Made by a program: the position numbers and the translations under genes
Origin: Myxococcaceae bacterium
Lineage (GTDB): Bacteria > Myxococcota > Myxococcia > Myxococcales > Myxococcaceae
Direction of reading: 5' to 3'
DNA: 64,000 nucleotides
Assembly: GCA_017881265.1 (NCBI GenBank)
Contig: JADGRA010000003.1
Span: 1 to 64,000, forward strand
Notes under the pieces: generated by a model
The model's input: only the letters and a program-made list of their open reading frames with translations
Database searches by the model: none
Told to the model about the DNA's origin: nothing
Shown here: one piece after another, positions 13,843 to 22,544 of the stretch
Numbering within the stretch: the first letter of the stretch is position 1
How the letters are laid out: every line of letters begins with the position of its first letter

Positions 13843-16542
13843 ATGGCGACAGCCGAAGAGTTGAGGCTCGAAGACGCGAGGAAGGGTGTCCCTTGGAGGC
13901 GCTGGGGTCCGTATCTCTCCGAACGCCAATGGGGAACTGTCCGTGAGGACTACAGCGCCGACGGGAACGCCTGGGACTACTTCCCGCACGACCATGCTCG
14001 GTCTCGCGCTTACCGCTGGGGCGAGGATGGGCTTGGTGGCGTTTCGGATGACAAGCAGCAGCTCTGTTTTGCCGTCGCGCTTTGGAATGGCGCGGACCCT
14101 ATCCTCAAGGAACGCCTTTTTGGACTTACCAACAGCGAGGGGAATCACGGCGAGGACGTGAAGGAGTGTTACTTCTACATCGACAGTACTCCGACGCACT
14201 CGTACATGAAGTACCTTTACAAGTATCCGCACCGCGCCTACCCCTATCAGCAACTCATCGAGACCAACCGGCGCCGTTCTCGTCAAGAGCCGGAGTACGA
14301 GTTGCTGGACACCGGCGTCTTTGGCGAGGACCGCTACTTCGACGTCTTTGTCGAGTATGCGAAGGTCGCCCCCGAAGACGTCTTCATTCGAATCAACGTG
14401 GTCAACCGAGGGCGAGAGGCTGCACCCATCCACGTGCTCCCGACGCTCTGGTTCCGCAACACGTGGAGCTGGGAAAGCCCTGCCGCGAAGCCATCCCTGC
14501 GGCAGGTGAGCTCGCCTCGCGGCACCGGCGCCATTGCTGCAAAACACGCGGAGCTCGGCGACCGCTGGCTCTTCGTGGAGGGCGCCGTCCCGCTTCTCTT
14601 CACCGAGAATGAGACTAACAGTGCGCGGCTCTTCGGCTCGCCGAATGCTACCGCGTTCGTGAAGGACGGCATCGACGAATTCGTCGTCCATGGCCGGCGC
14701 GACGTTGTCAACCCGGCTCAGGTTGGCACGAAAGCTGCGGCGCACCATCAACTCACCATCGGTCCTGGACAAACGGCCACCATACGGTTGCGGCTAACGG
14801 ACAAGCCTCCTGAAGCGTTGGGGCAGCCCTTCGCGGACTTCGAATCGACGTTTGTGAGCCGTTCAGCAGAAGCCGACGCGTTCTACGCCTCCATCACGCC
14901 GAATCGAGCGAGCGAGGACACCGCCCACGTCATGCGGCAGGCGCTGGCAGGAATGCTTTGGAGCAAGCAGTACTACGGCCTCGACGTGCAGAAATGGCTT
15001 GCGGAGCACGGCGTCGGACATTTCTCGACGGGTAGCTCGGTTCGGAACCAAGAGTGGGCCCACATGGTGAACGACCATGTCGTCTCGATGCCGGACAAGT
15101 GGGAATACCCCTGGTACGCCGCCTGGGACCTCGCTTTCCACTCCATCGTCTTTGCTGGAGTGGACGTGGACTTCGCGAAGCAGCAACTCGACCTGTTACT
15201 GACTCCAAACTACTTGAACCCGACCGGGCAGATTCCGGCCTACGAGTGGAACTTCAGCGATGTGAACCCGCCCGTACACCCGTGGGCCACCCTCTTTATT
15301 TATCGCATCGAACAGGCGCTCCAGGGCAAGGGAGACATTCGCTTCCTGAAGCGTTCCTTTGGGAAGCTTCTCTCGAACTTCAGCTGGTGGGTAAATCGCA
15401 AGGACCGCTTCGGGAAGAACGTCTTCGAGGGGGGCTTTCTCGGCCTCGACAACATCGGTGTCTTCGACCGCTCATCGCCGCTACCCACCGGTGGCCACCT
15501 CGAGCAGGCGGACGGCACGGCATGGATGTCGCTCTTCTGCCAGAACATGCTCGAGATTGGGGTCGAGGTCGCCGCGCACGACCAGTCCTTCGAGGAACTA
15601 GCCGTCAGATTCATTGACCATTTTCTCCTAATCACCCGGGCCCTGAACCGAGAGGGCTCTCAGGGGATGTGGGACGAGGAAGACGGCTTCTATTACGATG
15701 TCCTACGGCGACCGGATGGAAGCGCGGAACGGTTGAAGGTTCGGTCAATGGTCGGACTGCTTCCCCTGTGCGCGGCAACTGTAGTCGAACCGTGGCAGCG
15801 CGGGCGTGTCCCGAACCTCATTGCACACCTCCAGGAACGGGTGCGCCGAAACCCAGACATTGTCCGCGGCATGCATGCTTGGGGAGAGGGAAACTTTGGC
15901 TACGGCGAACGTGGCATGATGGCAGTCGTCAACCAGGAGCGCCTGCGCCGCATTTTGAGCCGCATGCTGGACGAGAGTGAATTTCTGAGCGCATACGGCA
16001 TTCGAGCGCTCTCCCGATATCATGCCGAGCATCCATACGTCCTCAATGTGTCGGGACAGGAGTACCGAGTGGCGTACGTGCCCGGCGACTCCGACAGCGG
16101 GATGTTTGGCGGGAACTCCAACTGGCGTGGTCCAATTTGGATGCCCGTAAATTTCCTACTCATCCGTGCGCTACTTAACTATTATCTTTACTATGGCGAT
16201 GGCTTCAAAATTGAGTGTCCAACTGGCTCCGGTCGCCTGATGAACCTCTTCGAGGTAGCCAAAGAGATTGCGACGCGCTTGACCCGCATTTTCTTGCGGG
16301 ACGGGGAGGGCCGGCGACCCGTCCACGGGAATACGCAGACGTACCGGAACGACCCACACTGGCGCGATTTAGTGCTCTATTATGAGTACTTCCACGGGGA
16401 CACGGGCGCGGGTATTGGCGCCAGTCACCAGACTGGGTGGACGGGACTTGTCGCGACGCTTATTCAAGTCTTCGGTCGACTCGAGGGAGCCCAATACCTC
16501 GAAGTCGGGAGGACTGCGGCTTTCGAAGAGAACGCGCAGTAG
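13843..16542 (+). CDS. GH63-like glucosidase, 899 residues
   Basis: A large cytoplasmic-type protein with no signal peptide; ATG follows GGGGGAGGA. It belongs to the glycoside hydrolase 63 (mannosyl-oligosaccharide glucosidase-like) group common in bacteria. The N-terminal beta domain (residues 1-330) includes WGPYLSERQWGTVREDYS, GNAWDYFPHDHARSRAYRWG and ECYFYIDSTPTHSYMKYLYK. The catalytic alpha/alpha barrel (about 360-890) includes NEQ-type acidic motifs near WEYPWYAAWDLAFHS (residue ~420), GYNFSD-like NFSDVNPPVHPWA, and GGNSNWRGPIWMPVNFL (~755). It likely hydrolyses an alpha-glucoside such as glucosylglycerate- or trehalose-like compounds; the substrate is unknown. It stands alone between accessory genes. 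Confidence 0.85.
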   Translation: MATAEELRLEDARKGVPWRRWGPYLSERQWGTVREDYSADGNAWDYFPHDHARSRAYRWGEDGLGGVSDDKQQLCFAVALWNGADPILKERLFGLTNSEGNHGEDVKECYFYIDSTPTHSYMKYLYKYPHRAYPYQQLIETNRRRSRQEPEYELLDTGVFGEDRYFDVFVEYAKVAPEDVFIRINVVNRGREAAPIHVLPTLWFRNTWSWESPAAKPSLRQVSSPRGTGAIAAKHAELGDRWLFVEGAVPLLFTENETNSARLFGSPNATAFVKDGIDEFVVHGRRDVVNPAQVGTKAAAHHQLTIGPGQTATIRLRLTDKPPEALGQPFADFESTFVSRSAEADAFYASITPNRASEDTAHVMRQALAGMLWSKQYYGLDVQKWLAEHGVGHFSTGSSVRNQEWAHMVNDHVVSMPDKWEYPWYAAWDLAFHSIVFAGVDVDFAKQQLDLLLTPNYLNPTGQIPAYEWNFSDVNPPVHPWATLFIYRIEQALQGKGDIRFLKRSFGKLLSNFSWWVNRKDRFGKNVFEGGFLGLDNIGVFDRSSPLPTGGHLEQADGTAWMSLFCQNMLEIGVEVAAHDQSFEELAVRFIDHFLLITRALNREGSQGMWDEEDGFYYDVLRRPDGSAERLKVRSMVGLLPLCAATVVEPWQRGRVPNLIAHLQERVRRNPDIVRGMHAWGEGNFGYGERGMMAVVNQERLRRILSRMLDESEFLSAYGIRALSRYHAEHPYVLNVSGQEYRVAYVPGDSDSGMFGGNSNWRGPIWMPVNFLLIRALLNYYLYYGDGFKIECPTGSGRLMNLFEVAKEIATRLTRIFLRDGEGRRPVHGNTQTYRNDPHWRDLVLYYEYFHGDTGAGIGASHQTGWTGLVATLIQVFGRLEGAQYLEVGRTAAFEENAQ

Positions 16543-16578
16543 CTGCCCGGTCACGCCTCCCTTGCGACGTTCGAGCCG

Positions 16579-16760
16579 GGCGGGAAGCGCTCGGACTAGC
16601 CGGCATCGCCGCCGTCACTTTCGTGCTGGTGGCCCTGGTGGCGGCCTTTGTCGTCTCCTTGCGCAAGCTCTGGATGCGGATCGCCAGCCGCGTGGCCGGC
16701 AGCTGGGTCGCTGCCACCGGCTTGCTGATGCTGGGCTCGAGCCTGAGCGAGCGCGGTTGA
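16579..16760 (+). pseudogene. Duplicated 3' fragment of the HupE/UreJ-like gene
   Basis: The last 60 codons of the gene at 260-865 recur here with about seven amino-acid differences (GREALGLAGIAAVTFVLVAL is identical at its start; the end reads LMLGSSLSERG against LMLGWSLSGRG). Similarity begins abruptly around 16579, so there is no start codon or upstream half. The frame is intact to its stop. It is a dead copy left by a duplication or integration that involved the 3' end of hupE. The rest of 16543-16914 has no other gene. Confidence 0.85.
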
Positions 16761-16914
16761 GGGGAGGCCAGTCGTTCGTGGCTCTGGCTTCGGCCAGTGG
16801 TACTCGCCTCCGATTGCGTGCCCCGACGTGGAACGACAGAAGCGGGTTCACTAATCAGTCGTTCAAGCCGATTGTCTGTCACTGCGCTGTTGATTCGCGT
16901 TTCTTGAGGTGCAC

Positions 16915-17910
16915 ATGGCCGCACTCAACAAGAACCACCCGCTCTCCGCCGTCCTCACGGGAGCGCTCGACCGCTTCCGCGTGCAGCGACGGCTTCCTGC
17001 ACTTGGCGCCGACGAGCGCCTCGACGGAAAGCTTGCGCTCGTGACAGGTGGCGCGTCGGGCTTGGGGTTTGCAACTTCGGTGGACTTAGCGCGCCGCGGC
17101 GCCCGGGTGCTCCTTGCTGACTGTCGGGACCTCGAGCGCGCTCATAGGCGGGCGGTCTCTCTCGGCGTGGCACCCGACCGAATCGAGCCGTTGAACGTCG
17201 ACCTCTCCGACCTCCGCTCGAGCGACCGCGTTGCAATGGACCTCGCCCGCCGTGGCGTCTGTCTCGATCGGCTGGTCCTCAACGCTGCTGTCGTCCCGAC
17301 CGCAGCCCGGTCGACGCCACAGGGGCTCGACGAAATGTTCGTCGTGAACTACCTCTCCTCGTTCGCGCTGGTCACGCGCTTGCTAGATGAGGGCGTACTA
17401 CCCCGCGACCGCCGGGACGGCGAGGTGCCACGTGTCGTCTTCGTCGCGTCCGAGGCGCACCGGTGGGCCGAAGACCTTGCACTCGAAACCATCGACCGAC
17501 CGCGCGATGGCTCTCCCCGTCGCGTGCTCGCATGGTACGCAACCTATAAGCTCATGCTCGCTACCTTTGCCTGGGAACTCGCGCGACGGCTCTCCACGGA
17601 GGGGACGCCTCAAGTAGCGGTGTTCGCGCTCTGCCCCGGAGCGATGAGCACCAACATCATACGTGAGCTGCCAGCGCCCCTGCGCGCTCCTCTCAAAGCG
17701 GTAATGCGCCTTTTTTTCCAGGACCCCTTCGTTGCCGACGAGCCCGTCCTTTACCTGACGTGCAGCCGCAGCCTGGAGGGCCGCACTGCCGTCTACTTGC
17801 ACAAGATGGCGCCCAAAGATGTTGACCCGCGGGCCGCCGACGCCGAAGCCGGTCGGGCACTTTGGGAACACAGCGAGGCCGTGCTGTCGCGGGCGCGCGG
17901 CCAGGGCTGA
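16915..17910 (+). CDS. Short-chain dehydrogenase/reductase
   Basis: A 331-residue SDR with an N-terminal extension of about 38 residues. The Rossmann signature is LVTGGASGLGF (around residue 43), followed by the NAD(P) motif LVLNAAVV (N-A-G variant) near 120, an active-site Ser region VFVASEAHRW and the YxxxK motif as YATYKLML near 203. Length and order resemble the WW-domain oxidoreductase or retinol dehydrogenase-like SDR branch acting on lipophilic alcohols or ketones. Start is ATG 16915 after TTGAGG; a GTG six bases earlier is possible. The substrate is unknown. It lies just after the hupE fragment, and no partner gene is close. Confidence 0.83.
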   Translation: MAALNKNHPLSAVLTGALDRFRVQRRLPALGADERLDGKLALVTGGASGLGFATSVDLARRGARVLLADCRDLERAHRRAVSLGVAPDRIEPLNVDLSDLRSSDRVAMDLARRGVCLDRLVLNAAVVPTAARSTPQGLDEMFVVNYLSSFALVTRLLDEGVLPRDRRDGEVPRVVFVASEAHRWAEDLALETIDRPRDGSPRRVLAWYATYKLMLATFAWELARRLSTEGTPQVAVFALCPGAMSTNIIRELPAPLRAPLKAVMRLFFQDPFVADEPVLYLTCSRSLEGRTAVYLHKMAPKDVDPRAADAEAGRALWEHSEAVLSRARGQG

Positions 17911-18113
17911 TTGCCGCGAACACTGTTTCGAGAGTAGTCCGAAGTTCGCGAACCACGACCTCGTGCAGAAGGTGCCGGGCATTCACCTGGTTTGAGGCGT
18001 TCTGCCGTCTTGTTGAAGCCAGCTCCCCCGGCCGCCAGGACCGCTCGCCCCGGCGATCTTGCCCCGGGCATTTGCGGTTGCGAATATGGACGTCATCCAT
18101 CGAGGGGTGCCTG

Positions 18114-18728
18114 ATGACGCGGACGAAGGAAGTTGTGGTGCTGAGCGGACTATTGCTGCTGCTCGTACCAGCGCGAACAGCGGCAGCCGCCCCGGAGGAG
18201 GAGCATTCCATGGACCAGGTCGCGCAGGAGTTTGGCAAGGCCAGCCCCAATGCGCCGGCGGAACTCTCCCGATTCGCATTTCTCATCGGCAGGTGGCGTT
18301 GCGAAGCAAGACTGAGATTGGCCGATGGGAAATGGCAAACACTGCAGGCGACATGGCTCGGTCGCTACATCCTCGACGGCCATGCAATCGCCGACGAATA
18401 CAGGATGACTGGGTCCTCCGGAGAGCTGATGGTCCTCGGCATGAATTTCCGTGCGTATGACGCCATGAAGCGCACCTGGAACATAAAGTGGCTAAACGCG
18501 TTGGCTGGCACGTGGGTGGACCTCGGGTCGGAGCAATTCGGTGGAGTGAGGGCCGATGGTCAATCCATCATTTACGTCTTCAAAGAGCCGGTCGCCGCCC
18601 ACGCCTATACGCGCGCCACCTACACGAACATCGCCGAAAAGCACTTCACCTGGCGAGGTGAGAAATCTGACGACGAGAAGACCTGGAGCGACTTCATGGT
18701 GATCGAGTGCTATCGGAGCAAGGCGTAG
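18114..18728 (+). CDS. Secreted DUF1579-like protein
   Basis: A 204-residue protein with a signal peptide (VVVLSGLLLLLVPARTAAAA) and an ATG preceded by GAGGGG. The mature part has the lipocalin-like pattern of DUF1579: FLIGRWRCEARLRLADGKWQ, GRYILDGHAIADEYRMTGSSG, then beta strands with AYDAMKRTWNIKWLN and a final HFTWRGEKSDDEKTWSDFM. DUF1579 proteins are of unknown function and may bind small hydrophobic ligands. It is monocistronic here, separated from its neighbours by 200 and 120 bases. Confidence 0.75.
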   Translation: MTRTKEVVVLSGLLLLLVPARTAAAAPEEEHSMDQVAQEFGKASPNAPAELSRFAFLIGRWRCEARLRLADGKWQTLQATWLGRYILDGHAIADEYRMTGSSGELMVLGMNFRAYDAMKRTWNIKWLNALAGTWVDLGSEQFGGVRADGQSIIYVFKEPVAAHAYTRATYTNIAEKHFTWRGEKSDDEKTWSDFMVIECYRSKA

Positions 18729-18849
18729 CCTTCCTGAGCTCTGCCGCCGTCTGGCATCTCCAGGGAGCAGAGCGCTCCGCGGAAGAGTGCGCCGGACGTG
18801 ATGACCACGAGATTGGCTTGCTGGCCTCCCCACAGACGCTGGCCAACCT

Positions 18850-19788
18850 CTAGTGCCAATGCCTTTCGCGATTGCCACAGTTCAAGCAGTTCTCGCGAGC
18901 CGTATCCCAGGTGTCGACAATGACGTTGTTACGGAGTGCCGAGATTGATCCCCACTCCGACACGGCGCCGCCTTCACAAATCCAGCCGAAGATGAAGTCG
19001 CCGACTCCGAGCTGGAGGTCGTGCGAGCCGTTCATTAACGCTTGGTTACCCAGGGGGTCGCCTGCCTGGGGGCAAGTGCCGGGGCCTGGCGAAAGAATCG
19101 GGTTCCACACGAGCTGGGTTGGGTAGACGACTTGCGAGGGTCCGGGGCCGCTGAGCATGAAGAAGGCGACCTCGAGGCTGGGGTTGGTCTGCGCCAGTTG
19201 CGGCAGATACCCTTGGATGAAGGGCACCTCGGCCGGGAGAATCCGCTTCAGCACGGGGGTCGCGAGATGCACAGCTGGATAGTGACCAAGGGCCGAAAGG
19301 TTCGCGTTCGAGGTTGCGTAATTTCCCGGCATCACGAACGCTGACCCCATCGCCACGTCGTTGACAGGCGTATCGACGAAGTCTTTGGTGTATCGGTTGT
19401 AACTATTCGAGCCACCACTGTTGAAGACGAGGTCACTGCGGCTGAACATCTCCGGGTATGCAGCGGCGCCGGCGGTCACGAAGTCCTTGTAACGCGAGTG
19501 GACGGCCACGAACTCGGCGTCGGGGTCCTGGCCAAACTGTGGCCCGAAGAAGACGTGCCCGTCGTAGCCCATGAATCCGGCGAATGTCAGAAATCTCCTG
19601 TTTGCATCAATGACGGTGAGGATATTGAGCAAATCGGGCGTGTCGATGGCGCCGCCACGGCGCAGCCCGAGACACCACCGGAAAGCCTGGTGACTGCGTT
19701 CGACGGGCCGCAGAGAATCCGTTGCTTTGGGTTGTTCGGTGCCGGCCCAGGTCGCCAGGACCGCTCTAGCATCGTCAAGGTCCTGTAC
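18850..19788 (-). pseudogene. 5'-truncated alanine racemase-like (fold-type III PLP) gene
   Basis: The open frame from the stop at 18850 can be read without interruption back to 19788, where a TAG blocks it. It resembles the D-threonine aldolase/alanine racemase type III fold: CLGLRRGGAIDT, LNILTVID, LTFAGFMGYDGHV, a Gly/Ser cluster SGGSNSYNRYTKDF, and SAFVMPGNYA. The N-terminal half of the barrel, including the PLP-binding Lys, is missing, and only a TTG at 19632 could start translation. The C-terminus (FIFGWICEGG, DTWDTARENCLNCGNRERHWH in part) looks intact. A truncated, probably inactive gene. Confidence 0.6.
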
Positions 19789-19840
19789 CTAGAATTCCAA
19801 GAGTTCTGTGTTTCGTTTGGCGCCCGCGGAAGGCTCGCCC

Positions 19841-20320
19841 ATGCCAATGCAACTATCCTCACCGAGTTTCCCGTCCATGGGGTCCATCCCCGCGAAGTAC
19901 ACCTGCGAGGGCGGCGACGTTTCGCCACCTCTCACTTGGGCGGGGGTCCCTCCGTCCGCGAAGAGTCTTGTGCTCATCGTCGATGACCCGGATGCTCCGG
20001 ATCCCTCAGCCCCGCGGATGACTTGGGTGCATTGGGTCGTCTACAACCTCCCGACGACGACGACTTCACTCGCCGAAAGCCAGTCTTCGACGTCGCTGCC
20101 CCGGGGGGCGAAAACGGGGTTGAACGACTGGAAGAAGCCCGACTACGGGGGGCCCTGCCCGCCGGTGGGCCGGCACCGGTACTTCTTCAAGTTGTACGCG
20201 CTCGACGTCATGCTCGCCGACCTTGGGCGGCCGTCCAGACATGAGGTGGAGAAGGCAATGCAGGGGCACGTGGTGGGTACCGCGGAACTGGTCGGGACCT
20301 ACGAGAAGGCCACGCGTTAG
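19841..20320 (+). CDS. YbhB/YbcL family Raf kinase inhibitor-like protein
   Basis: A 159-residue PEBP-fold protein. All family landmarks are present: FPSMGSIPAKYTCEGGDVSPPL, LVLIVDDPDAPDP with the anion-binding DPDAP motif, WVHWVVYNLP, GPCPPVGRHRYFFKLYALD and the C-terminal ELVGTYEK. Bacterial members are cytoplasmic or periplasmic and bind phospholipid head-group-like anions; their role is unclear. No signal peptide is present. The start is ATG 19841 after GGAAGG; a second ATG lies two codons on. It is a single gene. Confidence 0.92.
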   Translation: MPMQLSSPSFPSMGSIPAKYTCEGGDVSPPLTWAGVPPSAKSLVLIVDDPDAPDPSAPRMTWVHWVVYNLPTTTTSLAESQSSTSLPRGAKTGLNDWKKPDYGGPCPPVGRHRYFFKLYALDVMLADLGRPSRHEVEKAMQGHVVGTAELVGTYEKATR

Positions 20321-20375
20321 TCGTACTCGGACGGGCGTTGGCAGGTGGGGCCTGCGGTTGGCTAGTCTTTCTCGC

Positions 20376-20743
20376 ATGCACCGCTCCCGCCTCTCCGGCT
20401 TCATCATCAACTGAAAAACTGACCAGCTCGCCTCCGCGTCGAGTTTTTTGGCCCGAGCGCTCGCGATGCCAGTGCGCGAGCGCGATGCGAATGGCTATGA
20501 CAGGCTGGACGCCTCGGCGCGGGACCTCCACGTCGAAGTCCAGCAGGTGTCGCACGAGAGCCGCGTCCACCTCGACATCGAGACAGACGACATCGACGCC
20601 GAGGCACGCCTCGAACGTCTGGGGGCCCAGCGCGTCGGCAAGGTGAAGACATGGTGGGTGATGCAGCGCCGACTGGGCAACGCTTTTGCGTCGTCCGAAC
20701 GACAGACCTCGACACGCGGGCCGGCACCAATTCCTGGAGCTGA
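20376..20743 (+). pseudogene. Frameshifted glyoxalase-like (VOC) gene
   Basis: The ATG frame gives MHRSRLSGFIIN and stops at once. In another frame the text continues as LARALAMPVRERDANGYDRL, then DLHVEVQQVSHESRVHLDIE and AEARLERLGAQRVGKVKTWWVM. Another shift near 20660 is needed to reach APTGQRFCVVRTTDLDTR and the stop at 20743. This is the order of a one-domain VOC protein of about 120 residues. At least two shifts break it, so it is a pseudogene unless the assembly has errors here. Confidence 0.65.
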
Positions 20744-20772
20744 GCGGACGTGCGCGCAGCCGGGACCATTCG

Positions 20773-22071
20773 CTAGGCCCTCGTCGCGCAGTTTCTGCGA
20801 CGCCTTGGTGTCAAGTCCAGCAGGGCGAGAAGCGACGCAAAAGGCAGTAGCGGTCCGCCCGCGGAGGCACAGCCGTGTGCCGCCGGTGCAACGGCCTCCG
20901 GTGGGCTGTAGAGCTCGGCGCTAGCAAGCGCGACATCGGGATTGCCGCCCCCGGCTAGAAGTACTTGTCCGGAGCGAAGCAGCGTCGCCGTCGGCTCCCG
21001 GCACGCCGTGGGGAGAGAGCCAGCGGCGGTCCACGTCCCGGTGGCTGGGTCATAAAGTTCAGCGCTCGCGAGGGTGAGGCCCGTGTTGTCGACGCCGGCG
21101 GCGACGAGCACCTTTCCGGAGGCGAGCAGGGTCGCGGTGTGGTCCTCGCGGCCCGTGGCCAGGGCTCCGGTGGCACTCCAGGTACCGGCGGCCGGGTCAT
21201 ACACTTCCGCGCTCGCCAGCGTGAAGCCGGAATTGTCGATGCCTGCGACGACGAGCACCTTCCCCGACGGTAGGAGCACGTCGGTGTGTTCGGCGCGGAC
21301 AGTTACCAGCGAACCCGTGGAGTTCCAGGTCCCCGCTCCGGGGTCGTACAACTCGGCACTGGCGAGGATGACGCCGCCATTGTCGATGCCGCCGGCGACG
21401 AGCACCTTGCCGGAAAGAAGAGGGGTGGCGCTGTGGTAGGCGCGGGCAGACGCTAGCGAGCCCGTCGCGTTCCACGTGCCCGTGGCAGGGTCATACAGCT
21501 CGGCGCTCTGGAGGAAACCGGCGGCGACGAGCACCTTGCCCGTGGCGAGCAGGGTCGCGGTGTGTTCCGTGCGGGGGGTGGTGAGGGAACCGGTAGCACT
21601 CCAGGTGCCAGTGGCCGGGTCATACAGCTCCGCGCTCGCCAGGGGCGCCCCGGCGCTCGCGCCGCCGGCGACGAGGACTTTGCCCGACGAGAGGAGGGTC
21701 GCCGTATGTGCCTCGCGGGCGGTGATGAGCGAGCCGGTGGCGCTCCAGGTCCCCGTCGTCGGGTCGTAGAGCTCAGCGCTGGAAACGGCGGCGCCGGTGC
21801 TGCCGATGCCCCCCACGACAAGCACCTTCCCGGAGGAAAGCAGCGTGGCCGACTGGTAGAGGCGGCCCGTTCCCATCGCAGGAGCGGTCGTCCAACCCGA
21901 CTGCGCCATGGCGAGGCCGGCGCTGGAGGCCAGCGCGAGCAGCGCTAGGAAGCGAGGCGCGTCTCGCAGCTGGCCCGTCCACGGGGCAAAGCGGCTCAGT
22001 CGGCCGGGTTGGGGGGGGGTGACGTTGGGTGGACAGTTGGACATAGGACGGCGGGCCTTGGGTACGTTCAT
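20773..22071 (-). CDS. Kelch-repeat surface protein with MYXO-CTERM-like tail
   Basis: A 432-residue secreted protein with a signal region RFLALLALASSAGLAMA. Seven kelch blades follow (residues ~58-395), each of the form HTATLLxSGKVLVAGG followed by ASAELYDPATGTWSATGSL; the third blade lacks part of its loop (GFLQSAELYDP). The C-terminus runs from a Cys (HGCASAGG) through a hydrophobic stretch (LPFASLLALLDL) to RRRR, which is the layout of MYXO-CTERM sorting tails. It is probably anchored or displayed at the cell surface by the myxobacterial system. Start is uncertain among ATG 22071, ATG 22044 and an upstream TTG at 22347. The DNA repeats could drive blade gain and loss. Confidence 0.82.
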   Translation of the reverse strand: MNVPKARRPMSNCPPNVTPPQPGRLSRFAPWTGQLRDAPRFLALLALASSAGLAMAQSGWTTAPAMGTGRLYQSATLLSSGKVLVVGGIGSTGAAVSSAELYDPTTGTWSATGSLITAREAHTATLLSSGKVLVAGGASAGAPLASAELYDPATGTWSATGSLTTPRTEHTATLLATGKVLVAAGFLQSAELYDPATGTWNATGSLASARAYHSATPLLSGKVLVAGGIDNGGVILASAELYDPGAGTWNSTGSLVTVRAEHTDVLLPSGKVLVVAGIDNSGFTLASAEVYDPAAGTWSATGALATGREDHTATLLASGKVLVAAGVDNTGLTLASAELYDPATGTWTAAGSLPTACREPTATLLRSGQVLLAGGGNPDVALASAELYSPPEAVAPAAHGCASAGGPLLPFASLLALLDLTPRRRRNCATRA

Positions 22072-22274
22072 GGTTGTAGGAAGGCGCGTAGAGGACTTGT
22101 CGAGGCAACGCGCGGGTGTGCGTAAATGCCCGACCAGGTCGGGGGTGCGGGGGGCCGCGGTTCCTCGGTGAGGGGCTGTTGCGTCATTCACCGAGGTCAT
22201 GTGGGAACAACGAAGGGGTTTTCCGCGGCCCGGCCTCCGTTGCATGTCTTCACGCCAACCGCTCACGTCCGTCA

Positions 22275-22316
22275 TTTTCGCGCAAAGGTCGACGTCGGCC
22301 TCTTTTCGCGCGAAAA
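22275..22316. promoter_or_regulatory. Paired TTTTCGCGC dyads, possible operator
   Basis: TTTTCGCGCGAAAA (22303-22316) is a perfect 14-bp palindrome. An imperfect copy, TTTTCGCGCAAA (22275-22286), lies 28 bases away. The pair sits about 200-245 bases before the likely kelch-protein start. This could be a double regulator site; no regulator is known. Confidence 0.35.
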
Positions 22317-22499
22317 TTTTCCGGTGGGTGAACGTGGGAAACAGCATCCTTCGAGCACCGCTGTGCGCCCCTGACGTTTCCGCCGGAACGGGTACTTCCG
22401 CGCGAGCGCCGGACGCGCCAGCGGCGAGGTGTCCACCTCCGCAGCGCGCCGCGCATCCAACTGGGGGTGTGCCCGCGCGGTTCCGCGTCGAGCTGGCGC

Positions 22500-22540
22500 A
22501 CGGCCCCCGCTCGGGGAGGGCCCTCTTCGGCCGGGGCCGT
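22500..22540 (-). terminator. Terminator-like hairpin after phaB
   Basis: ACGGCCCC at 22500-22507 can pair with GGGGCCGT at 22533-22540; the loop itself contains a second GGGCCC-type stem. It starts five bases after the phaB stop codon on the minus strand. There is no T-run, so it may need a factor or only protect the transcript end. Confidence 0.4.
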
Positions 22541-22544
22541 CAGC

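Larger units (their letters stand above)
22072..22544. other. Intergenic region with palindromes and a phaB terminator-like hairpin
   Basis: This stretch lies upstream of the kelch gene and downstream of phaB, both on the minus strand. It carries two copies of a TTTTCGCGC-type dyad (22275-22286 and 22303-22316) and a GC hairpin at 22500-22540. The kelch reading frame is open through part of it, but without homology or a good start site. No other gene is supported. Confidence 0.4.

Noticed and set aside
18038-19770. Shared 14-mer CGCCAGGACCGCTC at 18.04 and 19.76 kb as att sites
   Set aside because: Too short and GC-rich to stand out; flanking bases do not match.
20773-22071. Regular repeats as a CRISPR array
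   Set aside because: They are about 150 bases each, lie in one reading frame and encode kelch blades.
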